A stretch of DNA of 64,000 nucleotides from Treponema bryantii NK4A124 (GCF_000421345.1 NZ_ATWV01000001.1:124001-188000), one strand, 5' to 3'. Counted from the first letter of the stretch, positions 35,295 to 44,379 are shown. A program made the numbers and translations. The notes: generated by a model from the letters alone, not told the origin.

Positions 35295-37811
35295 TTACCT
35301 TTCAAGAAATTCATGTACTATAAGTTTTATTTGTTTTTCCTTATTTGATTTTACAGGAACATTATTATCTTTTGAAAATTCAGTTAATTTGTCTTCTGAG
35401 AGTTCATTTAATACATCTTCGAAAGAAACTATTTTCGAAAGTTCCTCTATTTGATTATCAGATATATTTTCATTTGAAGTGCCAAAATTTTTATTATATA
35501 GATTAAGTACTGTATTTTTATCCATATAAAAATTCAAAACACTACGTGTATATTTCCAAAGATTTGTCTGATTTGTATTCAAATCTTTTTTATTATCATT
35601 ATTATCTTCTGCTTCTCTTTCAAAAGAAACTTTTTCTGTTAATGAATTATCATATTTAGGTTCAGAAGTTTCAAGATTTTTATAGTTTTCCAGGAAATCT
35701 TTTTTCTTCATATCCTTTTGAGACATATATAAATAATCCTTAAAATACATTACAGAACCAATTGTAAAATCCTTTGGTATTTCTACTTTTTCAAGAGAAG
35801 AATCAAATTTAGAATCAATTTCTTCACTTAAACAATCAGGTTTCATATTGTTTGGTGTTAGTATTATTTCATTCTGGAAAAGAGAAGTTCCTTTTGTTTC
35901 AAATGATATACTGTTAATATTCTCAGTTTTGTATTTCGTTTCTTCTACAGCTCGTTTTGAAAAATCATAAAATTCATCAATTTTATCTTCAATATCAGAA
36001 AATAATTTCTGATTATTTGGTATATAATTATTTTCAATAAAATTAATAAACTCAGTTGGATTTTGAGTTATTCCATAAATATCTTTTTCAGCAACATAAA
36101 GTTTCAATGCATTTGTAACTGCATCTTTTATTTTTTGTGTATTATGAGATCCAAAATTTCTGTTTTTAATTCTTTCTAATAATTTTGAATAATCATCAGA
36201 AGATTCAAACATTGGAAGTATATAATATGATTCATTCATATTTTCAATAAATTGTATTTTATTCAATAAATACTGCTCTTTTCCCTTAAATCTAGTTTCA
36301 AGATTTTTAAGATTTGCAAGAATTTTATTGCATTCTTCAATAGGTGATTTCTTAACATCAATTAAAGATTTCCAATATTCATAAAAAGAAGCTGCTAATT
36401 TTTGTTTAATAAGTGATTCAAGATAATTTTCAATCGGCAGTGAAAGGATTGCGTTTTCTATAAGTTTCTGTCGAATATTTCTAAATACTATAAATGAAAG
36501 GATTTTCTTTTTTTGCAAATGTTCAATTCTTTTAGTTGCTTTCTTAAAATCATCTTCAAGTTCTATAAGTTCAGAGCCCTCTGAAATAGATTTTAAGGAG
36601 CTTTCCCATTTTTCTAATTTATTTTTTAAGGCTTCGATAAATTGAATATAAGTTTTAAAGTTTCCATTTATTCTATCAACCTTAAAAAAATTTTCAAATC
36701 CTGCTTTTAATGTAATAAATAAATAATCAATTTCTTTATGTGCAAAATCATCATAAAGAGGAATACTTTCAAAAACTGTATTTTGTAATCGCTGTTTGCA
36801 ATCTTCGATATATTTTTTTACATCAGAATAAGCTCCACTAATATAGTAAGATAATAAATGTGAGAAATTCTCAATATATCGTTCAATAAAAAGTTTTGCA
36901 GCTCTATCAATAGGAAAATTTTCATCTTTATATGACATATCAATCATTTCAAAGAATTTTATAAGAAAGAATTCTCCATCAGTTCCTTTATTAGGTTCTT
37001 TTATAAAAGATGATACAATTTCTTCTTCAAACAAATATTTTAAGTAATATTTTTGTACTTCATTTATTCTTGGTATTTGTACCATTGAAAAACATGAAAG
37101 ATTCTTATCTGAATTTTCTCGATCATTTATAGCGGAAATATAATTATGATTTTGTTCACTTAACTTTTTTGTAAGATAGAAAAGCTCATAAAATATTCTT
37201 TCCGCAAATACAATACCGGTTTCGTTTGCAACAGCATTTGATTTTCCAGGTGTTACAAGAACATAGTTACGATTAAATGGTCCTGCTGATGAATCAACAT
37301 TTTTAAATGTTTTATTCATTACAGTTTTATAAGGAACTTGATAAGTATCTTTTTTATTAATTGTATCCAGTTGAGTAAAGTGTTTGCATATTAAAGCTAG
37401 AGTTTCGTCAGGAACCTTTTCAACAACTCCAAGATCTGCAGCAAATGTAAAGAATCCAATTACTTCACCAACTTTAAAAGCTGTTGTTTGTTGTAACAGA
37501 TATGGAATATATGCAAAATCAATTGCATATTTTGAAGTAGCATTTTCAATAAAATCACCAGTAAAAATAAAGTCGAATTTTTCTCCAGTTTTAAATGCGT
37601 AACTTTCCTTTACTGTTTCAAGTATTTCATTCATATAGTTAGTTGAATGAAATACTGAATCGTCAGCAAAATTTATTGTATGTAGAATTACAGAATTTGC
37701 AATTTTACCAAGCTGCACTTTTCGTTCATCAATCATATGAACGAGATTATTTGAGACTGTTTCGCCAAATTTTCCTAATCCTACAAGTATAACTTCTCGC
37801 TGACCTAACAT
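35295..37811 (-). CDS. Tubulin-like protein with degenerate nucleotide loop (operon gene 5)
   Basis: The 838 residues have no obvious family signature, but the N-terminal 220 align by eye with the next-upstream tubulin-like protein. VILVGLGKFGETVSNNLV matches TLVIGLGGTGKTIILAL. FIFTGDFIENATSKYAIDFA matches VFICGSICGGTGAGTFLDVA. VLVTPGKSNAVANETGIVFA matches AFLFDKSGNGFALPGVPAFG. The glycine loop that binds GTP phosphate is lost, so it is probably a non-hydrolysing partner. The middle (about 220-680) is helical. The last 45 residues (EDKLTEFSKDNNVPVKSNKE and following) look like a SAP-type helical motif. Confidence 0.7.
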   Translation of the reverse strand: MLGQREVILVGLGKFGETVSNNLVHMIDERKVQLGKIANSVILHTINFADDSVFHSTNYMNEILETVKESYAFKTGEKFDFIFTGDFIENATSKYAIDFAYIPYLLQQTTAFKVGEVIGFFTFAADLGVVEKVPDETLALICKHFTQLDTINKKDTYQVPYKTVMNKTFKNVDSSAGPFNRNYVLVTPGKSNAVANETGIVFAERIFYELFYLTKKLSEQNHNYISAINDRENSDKNLSCFSMVQIPRINEVQKYYLKYLFEEEIVSSFIKEPNKGTDGEFFLIKFFEMIDMSYKDENFPIDRAAKLFIERYIENFSHLLSYYISGAYSDVKKYIEDCKQRLQNTVFESIPLYDDFAHKEIDYLFITLKAGFENFFKVDRINGNFKTYIQFIEALKNKLEKWESSLKSISEGSELIELEDDFKKATKRIEHLQKKKILSFIVFRNIRQKLIENAILSLPIENYLESLIKQKLAASFYEYWKSLIDVKKSPIEECNKILANLKNLETRFKGKEQYLLNKIQFIENMNESYYILPMFESSDDYSKLLERIKNRNFGSHNTQKIKDAVTNALKLYVAEKDIYGITQNPTEFINFIENNYIPNNQKLFSDIEDKIDEFYDFSKRAVEETKYKTENINSISFETKGTSLFQNEIILTPNNMKPDCLSEEIDSKFDSSLEKVEIPKDFTIGSVMYFKDYLYMSQKDMKKKDFLENYKNLETSEPKYDNSLTEKVSFEREAEDNNDNKKDLNTNQTNLWKYTRSVLNFYMDKNTVLNLYNKNFGTSNENISDNQIEELSKIVSFEDVLNELSEDKLTEFSKDNNVPVKSNKEKQIKLIVHEFLER

Positions 37812-37822
37812 ATTTTACCCCA

Positions 37823-40800
37823 TTAAAGCATTAAACTATCTAGTTTGGTAGGTGGTATTAATACAATGCCTGTTATTTCTTTGACGATTTCGTTCATTAA
37901 ATCCAAATCATCTTGTAAGAAACCAGCTGGTAGATCATTTTTAATTGTTTCATAAATTTCTTTTGCTCGGTTCCCAAATTTCGTTTTTGTTTCTTCACGG
38001 GATTTTAATTCCTCTATTAAATGATTTACTTCTTTTTCAAATTGAGTAATATCTTTTTTATCTGTAAGTCTTGAACTTTGGAATCGTACCATTACTTCAT
38101 TCATTGTATTTCCTAGATGAAGAGAAGGTTTATCTTTTCTTTCCTGCATTAAATCACGTTCTGTTACAAAATCTACAGAGAGTGGTTGAACAATAAGTCT
38201 TTTAGCAATATAAGATACTAACAATAATTTTCTAAAATCATTAAATTGCTTTCTAGGATCTATTGATTTTTCATCTAATGCATCAAATACCAATGGACCA
38301 AACATATTTATTTCTTCATAATTTGTTCCATTTTCCTCATTTTCCTTTTGTAATTTTGCTTTTGCTTCAATATATTCTGGTTTACAATTGCTCATTACAG
38401 AAGAAATAGCTCTTAGTGGATATCCTTTTATTGTATGAATAATATTAATTTCTGATTTCTCACTGGTAGGTGTTATTGCAACTTTTGTATTTTGAGATTT
38501 CAAAAGGAATTGTTTCAAACATTTTCCATCACGATTACAATGTTTTTCTCCTGTATATTTTTCAGGATTTTCTTCCATAGGACATTTTTTTCCAACACCT
38601 TCATCACCTTTGATATGTTCACACTCACGTCCTTTATATTCATCCGGTATTGAAATTGAAAAGAATGTACTATTTTTTAAGTCTCTTCCAATTTCAGATA
38701 AAACACCACTTTGATCTAATCCTAGATAAACAGAAGTTAAATCAAAATATTGTCCACTTGCCAGTCTTGCACAAACATCTTTATCTTCCAAAACACGTTG
38801 TTCAATATTTACTTTATTTGCAATTGGGAAGAAGAATGATTCTGCAGCTCTAAGTATATCTACATTGATTATAGTTGTAGTAAAATTAGCAGCAAGTAAA
38901 TAATCTTTTCCAAAACATTCTTTACTTGTTAAAAGATCACTTAATTCATTCCATACGTGGCTTTCAGTTTGTTCTTCCATTAATTGTTTATAAGTACCTA
39001 CTACATCTTTTTCATAATCAAATAAAGCATCAAAGAAGATATTAGATTTGTAAGTTTTATTACTTTCAACAAAAATTTCTATTTCTTTTGTTAATTCATT
39101 GAATGAATTTAGAATTCTTTGATATTTTTTCTTTAGACTCTCAAGTTCCTTTAATAATCCATCATATTTTGGAACATCATTCCATAAAATATCAGTAAAT
39201 AATTGGTAACACCAATCAGCAATATAATTTTGTCTGTGAGCATTAAATAGATTTCGACAAACATCTAAAACATTATCTCTTGCATTTCCAATTTTTTTCT
39301 TATTTGCAAAAATACCATCTACTGTTTCATCAAAATCTGAAATTGCAGTTTCAAAATCGTCATTAAGATTCCTAATAGTACTTTCGGCTTCATTTCTAAT
39401 TTTTCTATATTTATCTTTAGATTCATTAAATAATTTTATTAATGAATCAATAAAATTAAGCGTACGAACTAATGAACCTCTATCCGTCAAATCTGTTCCA
39501 TCTGAATTCTTTTTAATTCCTAATTTTTGCTCATGCAAATCAAGTAATAATTCAAGTTGTTTTGATAGCTGACTAATAAAAGATTCTCTAATATGTTCTG
39601 CTCTAGAAGAATTTTGATTTCTAAATTCAATAATCTTCTCTTCGATTTCTTTTTTCCAGCGAAGTAATTCATCTTTTATATCTTTTTTATCTGTATCCTC
39701 ATTTTGTTCTTCAAAGTTTGATATTGCATTTTCAATATAATCCTTAAAGGATCCCTTAAATCCATTAGGTTCATTAAAAATATCAAATGCATCTTCTAAT
39801 TGATTTGTAAGAGGATTTAGCTTTATTTCTTTCAAGAAGTTTTTAGAGAGTTGTTCTATTTCTTGTGGATTATATGAATCATCAAGAATAATTTTAAGAT
39901 ACTCATTTGTAAGATTGTAAGCACATAATTGTACAATCATTCTTTTTGGATATAAAACAGAGAATGTTCCCATTCCATAATATTCTGTACTTTTATTTAC
40001 TTTAGAATCTTTAGGTGCATCAAGATTGCTTTCCATTCCAAACCAATGTTTTGATAATTCATGGGTAGTCAATAAATAAATAAATCTTGCAGCCATTTCT
40101 CCAAATGCAGGTACTCCTGGTAAAGCAAAACCATTTCCAGATTTATCAAATAAAAATGCATGATCGAAAGGTTTATTTCGTGATGATATACCATAATCAT
40201 TTGTGAAATTTCTGTAAGAAGGATAAAAACATCTATATGGATTTTCAAAATTTATATTATTCATGAAATGATCAAGTTCTACTAATGATGCATAACAATT
40301 TCGACGTACTTTTTCAGTACCTTTTACACCATCAAATAAAGAAGCTAATGCAAGCATTCCAAAAATTCTTACAGTAAATCCATTTCCATTATTTAACCCT
40401 GCAATATATCTAACTAAATATGCAACATCAAGAAAAGTTCCAGCTCCAGTTCCTCCACAAATAGAACCACATATAAAAACATTTAGATTTCTAGATAATT
40501 TGTCAGATACTATTTTTCCTTTAGCAACAATCGCATCAACTGGTGCAGACATAAATTTATTAATTCGCTCATATAAATCTTTTGCATTCCAAGCAAATGT
40601 AAATCTACCGACAGGTTTCTTTTGACTAGCACCGATTGCTAAAGCAGCTGGTGTCAAGTGAGAACGTAAAGAATCAGGAAACCATTCATGTATTTCTGGG
40701 TATTCTTCCAAATTTGGTACATTTCCAAAATTTGTATGAAGTTTAAATACTTCTTGATTTCTATTTAATGTTAATTCTTCTTCTTTAATAGTTTTTATTA

Positions 40801-40975
40801 AACTTTTTTCATTTGAGATTGCTTCATCAGTATCAAGGCTTAATAATTCCAGGAAAGGAAAATCTGCCATTCCGTGTTCACAATTTTCTGCAATCATTTT
40901 TTTGAGTGCAAGTATAATTGTTTTTCCTGTTCCACCAAGTCCAATTACAAGTGTTGGTTGATACATTTCTGCCAT
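37823..40975 (-). CDS. Tubulin/FtsZ-superfamily GTPase, Tubulin_2-like
   Basis: This is a 1050-residue protein whose first 300 residues carry the tubulin/FtsZ nucleotide-binding pattern: TLVIGLGGTGKT (8-19), LSLDTDEA (46-53) and the phosphate loop GGTGAGTF (174-181) inside ICGSICGGTGAGTFLDVAYL. This matches the large tubulin-like family (Pfam Tubulin_2) and not cell-division FtsZ. Residues 370-680 are mostly coiled coil. A Cys cluster at 785, 798, 813 and 819 with His 787 and 812 could bind zinc. It should be a cytoplasmic GTPase, perhaps polymerising. It lies between a small membrane protein gene and its degenerate partner. Confidence 0.85.
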   Translation of the reverse strand: MAEMYQPTLVIGLGGTGKTIILALKKMIAENCEHGMADFPFLELLSLDTDEAISNEKSLIKTIKEEELTLNRNQEVFKLHTNFGNVPNLEEYPEIHEWFPDSLRSHLTPAALAIGASQKKPVGRFTFAWNAKDLYERINKFMSAPVDAIVAKGKIVSDKLSRNLNVFICGSICGGTGAGTFLDVAYLVRYIAGLNNGNGFTVRIFGMLALASLFDGVKGTEKVRRNCYASLVELDHFMNNINFENPYRCFYPSYRNFTNDYGISSRNKPFDHAFLFDKSGNGFALPGVPAFGEMAARFIYLLTTHELSKHWFGMESNLDAPKDSKVNKSTEYYGMGTFSVLYPKRMIVQLCAYNLTNEYLKIILDDSYNPQEIEQLSKNFLKEIKLNPLTNQLEDAFDIFNEPNGFKGSFKDYIENAISNFEEQNEDTDKKDIKDELLRWKKEIEEKIIEFRNQNSSRAEHIRESFISQLSKQLELLLDLHEQKLGIKKNSDGTDLTDRGSLVRTLNFIDSLIKLFNESKDKYRKIRNEAESTIRNLNDDFETAISDFDETVDGIFANKKKIGNARDNVLDVCRNLFNAHRQNYIADWCYQLFTDILWNDVPKYDGLLKELESLKKKYQRILNSFNELTKEIEIFVESNKTYKSNIFFDALFDYEKDVVGTYKQLMEEQTESHVWNELSDLLTSKECFGKDYLLAANFTTTIINVDILRAAESFFFPIANKVNIEQRVLEDKDVCARLASGQYFDLTSVYLGLDQSGVLSEIGRDLKNSTFFSISIPDEYKGRECEHIKGDEGVGKKCPMEENPEKYTGEKHCNRDGKCLKQFLLKSQNTKVAITPTSEKSEINIIHTIKGYPLRAISSVMSNCKPEYIEAKAKLQKENEENGTNYEEINMFGPLVFDALDEKSIDPRKQFNDFRKLLLVSYIAKRLIVQPLSVDFVTERDLMQERKDKPSLHLGNTMNEVMVRFQSSRLTDKKDITQFEKEVNHLIEELKSREETKTKFGNRAKEIYETIKNDLPAGFLQDDLDLMNEIVKEITGIVLIPPTKLDSLML

Positions 40976-40985
40976 TTTTTATCTC

Positions 40986-41501
40986 CTACTTACTTTTATT
41001 TAGGTCTGTAACTATTTCTGGGTTATATTCAAACAAGTGTTTTCTGTTTGATGTATTTTCGTTTTCTAGTTTAGGTTCACGGATTAGAAATATAATTCTA
41101 ATAGTGAAAATCATTATTAATACTGAAACTAAAGCCGGAGCACCAATTATTATTAACATTAAATATTTTAATTTAGTTGCAGCAAGAAAATGTGCAAATG
41201 GTCTAATAAATGGTACAAGCTTCAATTTATTTCCAGCATCTTCAGCTTCAAATTCGGCAAATTGAATAGAATCAAATAGTTCTTTACCAAGTACATTTAA
41301 ATCTATTCTAGAAAAAAGTAATGGAAGAAACATTAAACTACTTACAGCTAATGTACATAAAATCATTCCACAACCTATTTCTTTTTTACGATTTTCAAAT
41401 CGTGCAACATTAGATAACCATAAATATGATGCTAATGATAAAATTGCGACTGTTACTGAGATTATACCCCAAATTATCAAATATCTTGTTGTATCAAGCA
41501 T
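40986..41501 (-). CDS. Small membrane protein (operon gene 3)
   Basis: 171 residues, with predicted membrane helices near 8-29 (LIIWGIISVTVAILSLASYL), 43-62 (CGMILCTLAVSSLMFLPLLF) and 115-137 (LMLIIIGAPALVSVLIMIFTI). An extramembrane loop between helices two and three is about 50 residues, and the charged C-terminal tail is probably cytoplasmic. No family is recognised. It starts 11 bases after the vWA gene and precedes the tubulin-like gene by 10 bases, so it may be the membrane dock of the tubulin-like pair. Confidence 0.75.
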   Translation of the reverse strand: MLDTTRYLIIWGIISVTVAILSLASYLWLSNVARFENRKKEIGCGMILCTLAVSSLMFLPLLFSRIDLNVLGKELFDSIQFAEFEAEDAGNKLKLVPFIRPFAHFLAATKLKYLMLIIIGAPALVSVLIMIFTIRIIFLIREPKLENENTSNRKHLFEYNPEIVTDLNKSK

Positions 41502-41512
41502 AATTTATACCT

Positions 41513-43000
41513 TTATTTCTTTGCTGGTTTAAATTTTATAGTAACTATTGAATCTTCCTTTGTTTTAAGTTTTAAATCTGAACCAAGTGTATATTCAATC
41601 TTTTTATTTCCATCTTCAAAAGCACTTGAATCGCGAGGTATTATTTGCCATTTATTTGCATTAATTCTTTGTATTTGTCCTACTACTGGAGAAAAAAGTA
41701 GTTGATCAAGTTTAAATGGGCATCCAGGTCTTGACCCAAATTCTACGCGTTTTTTTAATTTGATGGATACTGGACGCTGTTTTTCTGTTCGAATTCCAAC
41801 AACTTCCATTCGGACTTTTATAGGCAAAAATTTTTTGATTATTGTCCATGAAACAATTATTACTATCAATATTAAAATTATTATTAATGGCCAGAAGATT
41901 TTGTCAAATAAAAGTTCTGAAGCTGTCTTTCCATCTATATCAAAAGCTTCATCAAACTGTTTGTCTAATCCATTTATATTTGCAACAAAATGAATTTTTA
42001 ATATTCCTTTGCCTTTTATTTCAGAATTAGGATTAAAACCACATGTAGTTGTTTTTGTATGCATTGGTGATACTTGTATTATTCCTGTTTCAGGGGATAA
42101 CTTTATCTGGATTGTTGAACTCCTATCATCACTCTGGAATGTAGCTTTTGCAGCCTTAAATTCAACATTTACAGGAGTTCTTTTATATGTATTTAGAATA
42201 TCAAATGTCAAATCTTCTGCAGATGATATTACCTTAGAATTCTTTCCACTCTTCAATTTATAAGATTTCAATTTAAAATTATTAAATAAAACTTCACCTT
42301 GTTCAATTGGTTGTGATTCCGGGATTTTTGAAATCCAATCATCAAGCATAAATTCAAGTTGGTCTAAATCTTCAATTCTCAAGAGGTAATCTTCACGTCC
42401 AGACTTTTCTGCAATTAAAGGAAGATCATGAAGATTTTTTCCAATTCCTACATAATACCAACCATCATATAAGTATTTATTTCCGATTAATGGGTCATTA
42501 AAAATCTGATCAACATTTTGTCCATGGAATTCACTTGAAGTTGGAGTTGTAATATCGCCATCTGTAATAAATAATACTAATGGTTCATACAGATTGTAAT
42601 CATCGCTTTTCAAATCTACGATATAATTCAAGGCAGTTTTAATTGCAGTTCCAATATCTGTAAAATCGTTATCAGCTTTCATTGCTTTTAATGTATTAGA
42701 AATTGAAGTTTTATCTTCTTCTCGCATTAACTGTCCTGAATACATTGGAAGAGCTGAATCTCCAAAAGGTATTAATACAAAATAATCGCCTACATTAAGT
42801 CTGTTTTTATTAATTGCTCTGTCAATAATTTTAGTAATATCTGGGAATTGTTTCTTTATACTTCCCGAAACATCAAGTACAACAATAACTATTTTACCTT
42901 TTGATGTTGAATTATTATTTGTATTTTGAGCAAAGGTAAGATTTAATGCTAATAAAGTTATAGTAAGAAATAAAAATATTTTTTTAATTGTTTTATTCAT
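41513..43000 (-). CDS. Membrane-anchored von Willebrand A domain protein
   Basis: The 495-residue protein has a signal peptide (IFLFLTITLLALNLTFAQ) and a periplasmic vWA domain (about 35-230). All parts of a metal-ion-dependent adhesion site are visible: DVSGS (43-47), the threonine in DFTDIGTA, and the aspartate in FITDGD. A beta-rich domain precedes a single membrane helix (about 367-390, IIILILIVIIVSWTIIKKFL). The last 100 residues are cytoplasmic and beta-rich, and KRVEFGSRPGCPFKLDQ resembles the start of a degenerate FHA fold. It overlaps the first operon gene by 8 bases. Confidence 0.85.
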   Translation of the reverse strand: MNKTIKKIFLFLTITLLALNLTFAQNTNNNSTSKGKIVIVVLDVSGSIKKQFPDITKIIDRAINKNRLNVGDYFVLIPFGDSALPMYSGQLMREEDKTSISNTLKAMKADNDFTDIGTAIKTALNYIVDLKSDDYNLYEPLVLFITDGDITTPTSSEFHGQNVDQIFNDPLIGNKYLYDGWYYVGIGKNLHDLPLIAEKSGREDYLLRIEDLDQLEFMLDDWISKIPESQPIEQGEVLFNNFKLKSYKLKSGKNSKVISSAEDLTFDILNTYKRTPVNVEFKAAKATFQSDDRSSTIQIKLSPETGIIQVSPMHTKTTTCGFNPNSEIKGKGILKIHFVANINGLDKQFDEAFDIDGKTASELLFDKIFWPLIIILILIVIIVSWTIIKKFLPIKVRMEVVGIRTEKQRPVSIKLKKRVEFGSRPGCPFKLDQLLFSPVVGQIQRINANKWQIIPRDSSAFEDGNKKIEYTLGSDLKLKTKEDSIVTIKFKPAKK

Positions 43001-43517
43001 GACTTGCTCCGTTAGTAAAAAGGTATTTTCTATATTCTGTATTTGTAGTTTCAGGGAATAATTTTTTTGAGAATATGATAAGAACGGTATTCAAAGCGAA
43101 AAACACCAGTTCAATTATCAATGTTAAAATTGTCAGTTTTACTTTTAGGAATATTGTTAAAAAAATTAATAAAACTGGTAATATTATTGTTAGAAAAAAG
43201 AAAATTATATAGTAAGGTTTTATTAGTTTTTCATCTTTTAGAAAAATCTGTATTACTTTACTTATAAAAATAAATAGAGCAAAAGCAAAACCTAATGTTA
43301 AAATGATTTGTGCAATCATAATAACAATAGTTGTAGTATCTGTATCCACAACTTTGTTGATTATATTTGCTGTAAAAACTGCATTATTTGAAGCAGAAAT
43401 AAAACCATAATATACAAATGTTATTAATGGTGCCTGTAATAAAAAAATCACAGCCACAGAAATTAAAGACATTATTAAGCTCAAAATCATTGCTGTTACA
43501 AACTTTCTCATACTCAT
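42993..43517 (-). CDS. Small four-helix membrane protein (operon gene 1)
   Basis: 174 residues with four predicted membrane helices near 7-30, 60-80, 92-112 and 125-150, joined by short loops. No conserved family motif is evident. The ATG at 43517 has AGG eight bases upstream; a second ATG two codons later is possible. It is the first gene behind the island promoter and overlaps the vWA gene by 8 bases. The pairing suggests a membrane partner of the vWA protein. Confidence 0.75.
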   Translation of the reverse strand: MSMRKFVTAMILSLIMSLISVAVIFLLQAPLITFVYYGFISASNNAVFTANIINKVVDTDTTTIVIMIAQIILTLGFAFALFIFISKVIQIFLKDEKLIKPYYIIFFFLTIILPVLLIFLTIFLKVKLTILTLIIELVFFALNTVLIIFSKKLFPETTNTEYRKYLFTNGASHE

Positions 43518-43525
43518 ACAACCAA

Positions 43526-43576
43526 CCTAATAATTCAATTTTTACATTAATTAAAAATTATAAGTCCTAATTGTTC
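43526..43576. promoter_or_regulatory. Candidate operator direct repeats for the XRE regulator
   Basis: CCTAATNNTTC occurs twice in the same orientation, at 43526-43536 and 43566-43576, 40 bp apart. A related CCTATTAGAATT stands at 43628-43639, just before the regulator's ATG. The copies surround the operon promoter. Confidence 0.4.
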
Positions 43577-43585
43577 ATTTTTCAA
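43557..43585 (-). promoter_or_regulatory. Island operon promoter
   Basis: The minus strand has TTGAAA (43585-43580), exactly 17 bases, then TATAAT (43562-43557), a near-consensus housekeeping promoter. Transcription would begin near 43550, about 33 bases before the first ATG. Confidence 0.75.
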
Positions 43586-43597
43586 TACTTATTCGAT

Positions 43598-43606
43598 TGA
43601 TATAAT
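43598..43606 (+). promoter_or_regulatory. Extended -10 promoter of the XRE regulator
   Basis: TGATATAAT forms an extended -10 box with no good -35. The start would fall near 43613, about 32 bases before the ATG. The back-to-back layout with the operon promoter suggests shared control. Confidence 0.55.
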
Positions 43607-43644
43607 AGAAAGTAATTAAAAAATCAACCTATTAGAATTGTATT

Positions 43645-43950
43645 ATGACAAATATTAGGACAGTACTTGCTATAAACATGAAAGCAAGACGTAAAGATTT
43701 AAATCTCTCACAAGCCATACTTGCAGAAAAAATTGGTACATCACCTAATTACATTTCGAAAATTGAGGCTGAAAAACAATTCCCGTCTGTACAAATGATT
43801 GAACAGCTTGCACTTGCGTTACAATGTGATTCTATTGATTTGTTTTCCATTGAAAGAATAAAAATAAATAATCTAGAAACCGTAAAAGAATCTTTATGTA
43901 ATGATGTTATTTCATTAATTCAAGAAAAATTTACCACTATAAAATATTAA
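43645..43950 (+). CDS. XRE/Cro-type transcription regulator
   Basis: The 101-residue protein is one helix-turn-helix domain (about 8-70) with LNLSQAILAEKIGTSPNYIS as the HTH core and the usual FPSVQMIEQLALALQ fifth-helix region, plus a short C-terminal helix. It is the only plus-strand gene of the island apart from the border peptides. It is transcribed away from the 12-gene operon through a 127-base shared promoter region, so it is likely the operon's repressor or its own autoregulator. The ribosome binding site is weak. Confidence 0.9.
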   Translation: MTNIRTVLAINMKARRKDLNLSQAILAEKIGTSPNYISKIEAEKQFPSVQMIEQLALALQCDSIDLFSIERIKINNLETVKESLCNDVISLIQEKFTTIKY

Positions 43951-44172
43951 ATTATCAGCATTGAAAATTAGTTTAGTTCTATGAGATTATATTAGCTGAT
44001 TAGCCATTATAAATACTTCTAGAGGTTGTATAACAACTATACCAACTACTTGTAAAAGTAGTTAAAAATATTGTATAGTATACTTATTGGCATTCGCAGT
44101 TATTGGCGGTCTTGCTTCCTAAATTCGACTGTTTACAGAAATGTAGGCAGATTACTATTTCAGGAGGCAGCT

Positions 44173-44283
44173 ATGAGTCTATATGAATTTCTGGATTTGC
44201 TGTTTACAGCAATCCAAATCTTCATCGACATTATTACGCGCCTTCGTCGCAGACGAAAAAAAGGTAAACGAATAAAAAAATAG
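44173..44283 (+). CDS. Small hydrophobic-cationic peptide, type I toxin-like (copy 2)
   Basis: The 36-residue peptide shares its first 34 residues with copy 1 (MSLYEFLDLLFTAIQIFIDI, then a tail of Arg and Lys) but ends sooner, at GKRIKK. The AGGAGG site is identical. Bases upstream and in the coding region are almost unchanged between copies, including third codon positions, so the duplication is recent or the RNA itself is constrained. Confidence 0.7.
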   Translation: MSLYEFLDLLFTAIQIFIDIITRLRRRRKKGKRIKK

Positions 44284-44379
44284 CCCGCCGGTGTCGCACC
44301 ACTAGCGGGCAAAAAGTCTAAGCAATTAGACAATCCCAATAGAAGGCAAGACGCTTAATTGCGAATGCCTTTCTTTTAT

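Noticed and set aside
37823-40975. Cell-division protein FtsZ
   Set aside because: At 1050 residues with large coiled-coil and cysteine-rich parts it is far from FtsZ; only the nucleotide-binding core is shared.
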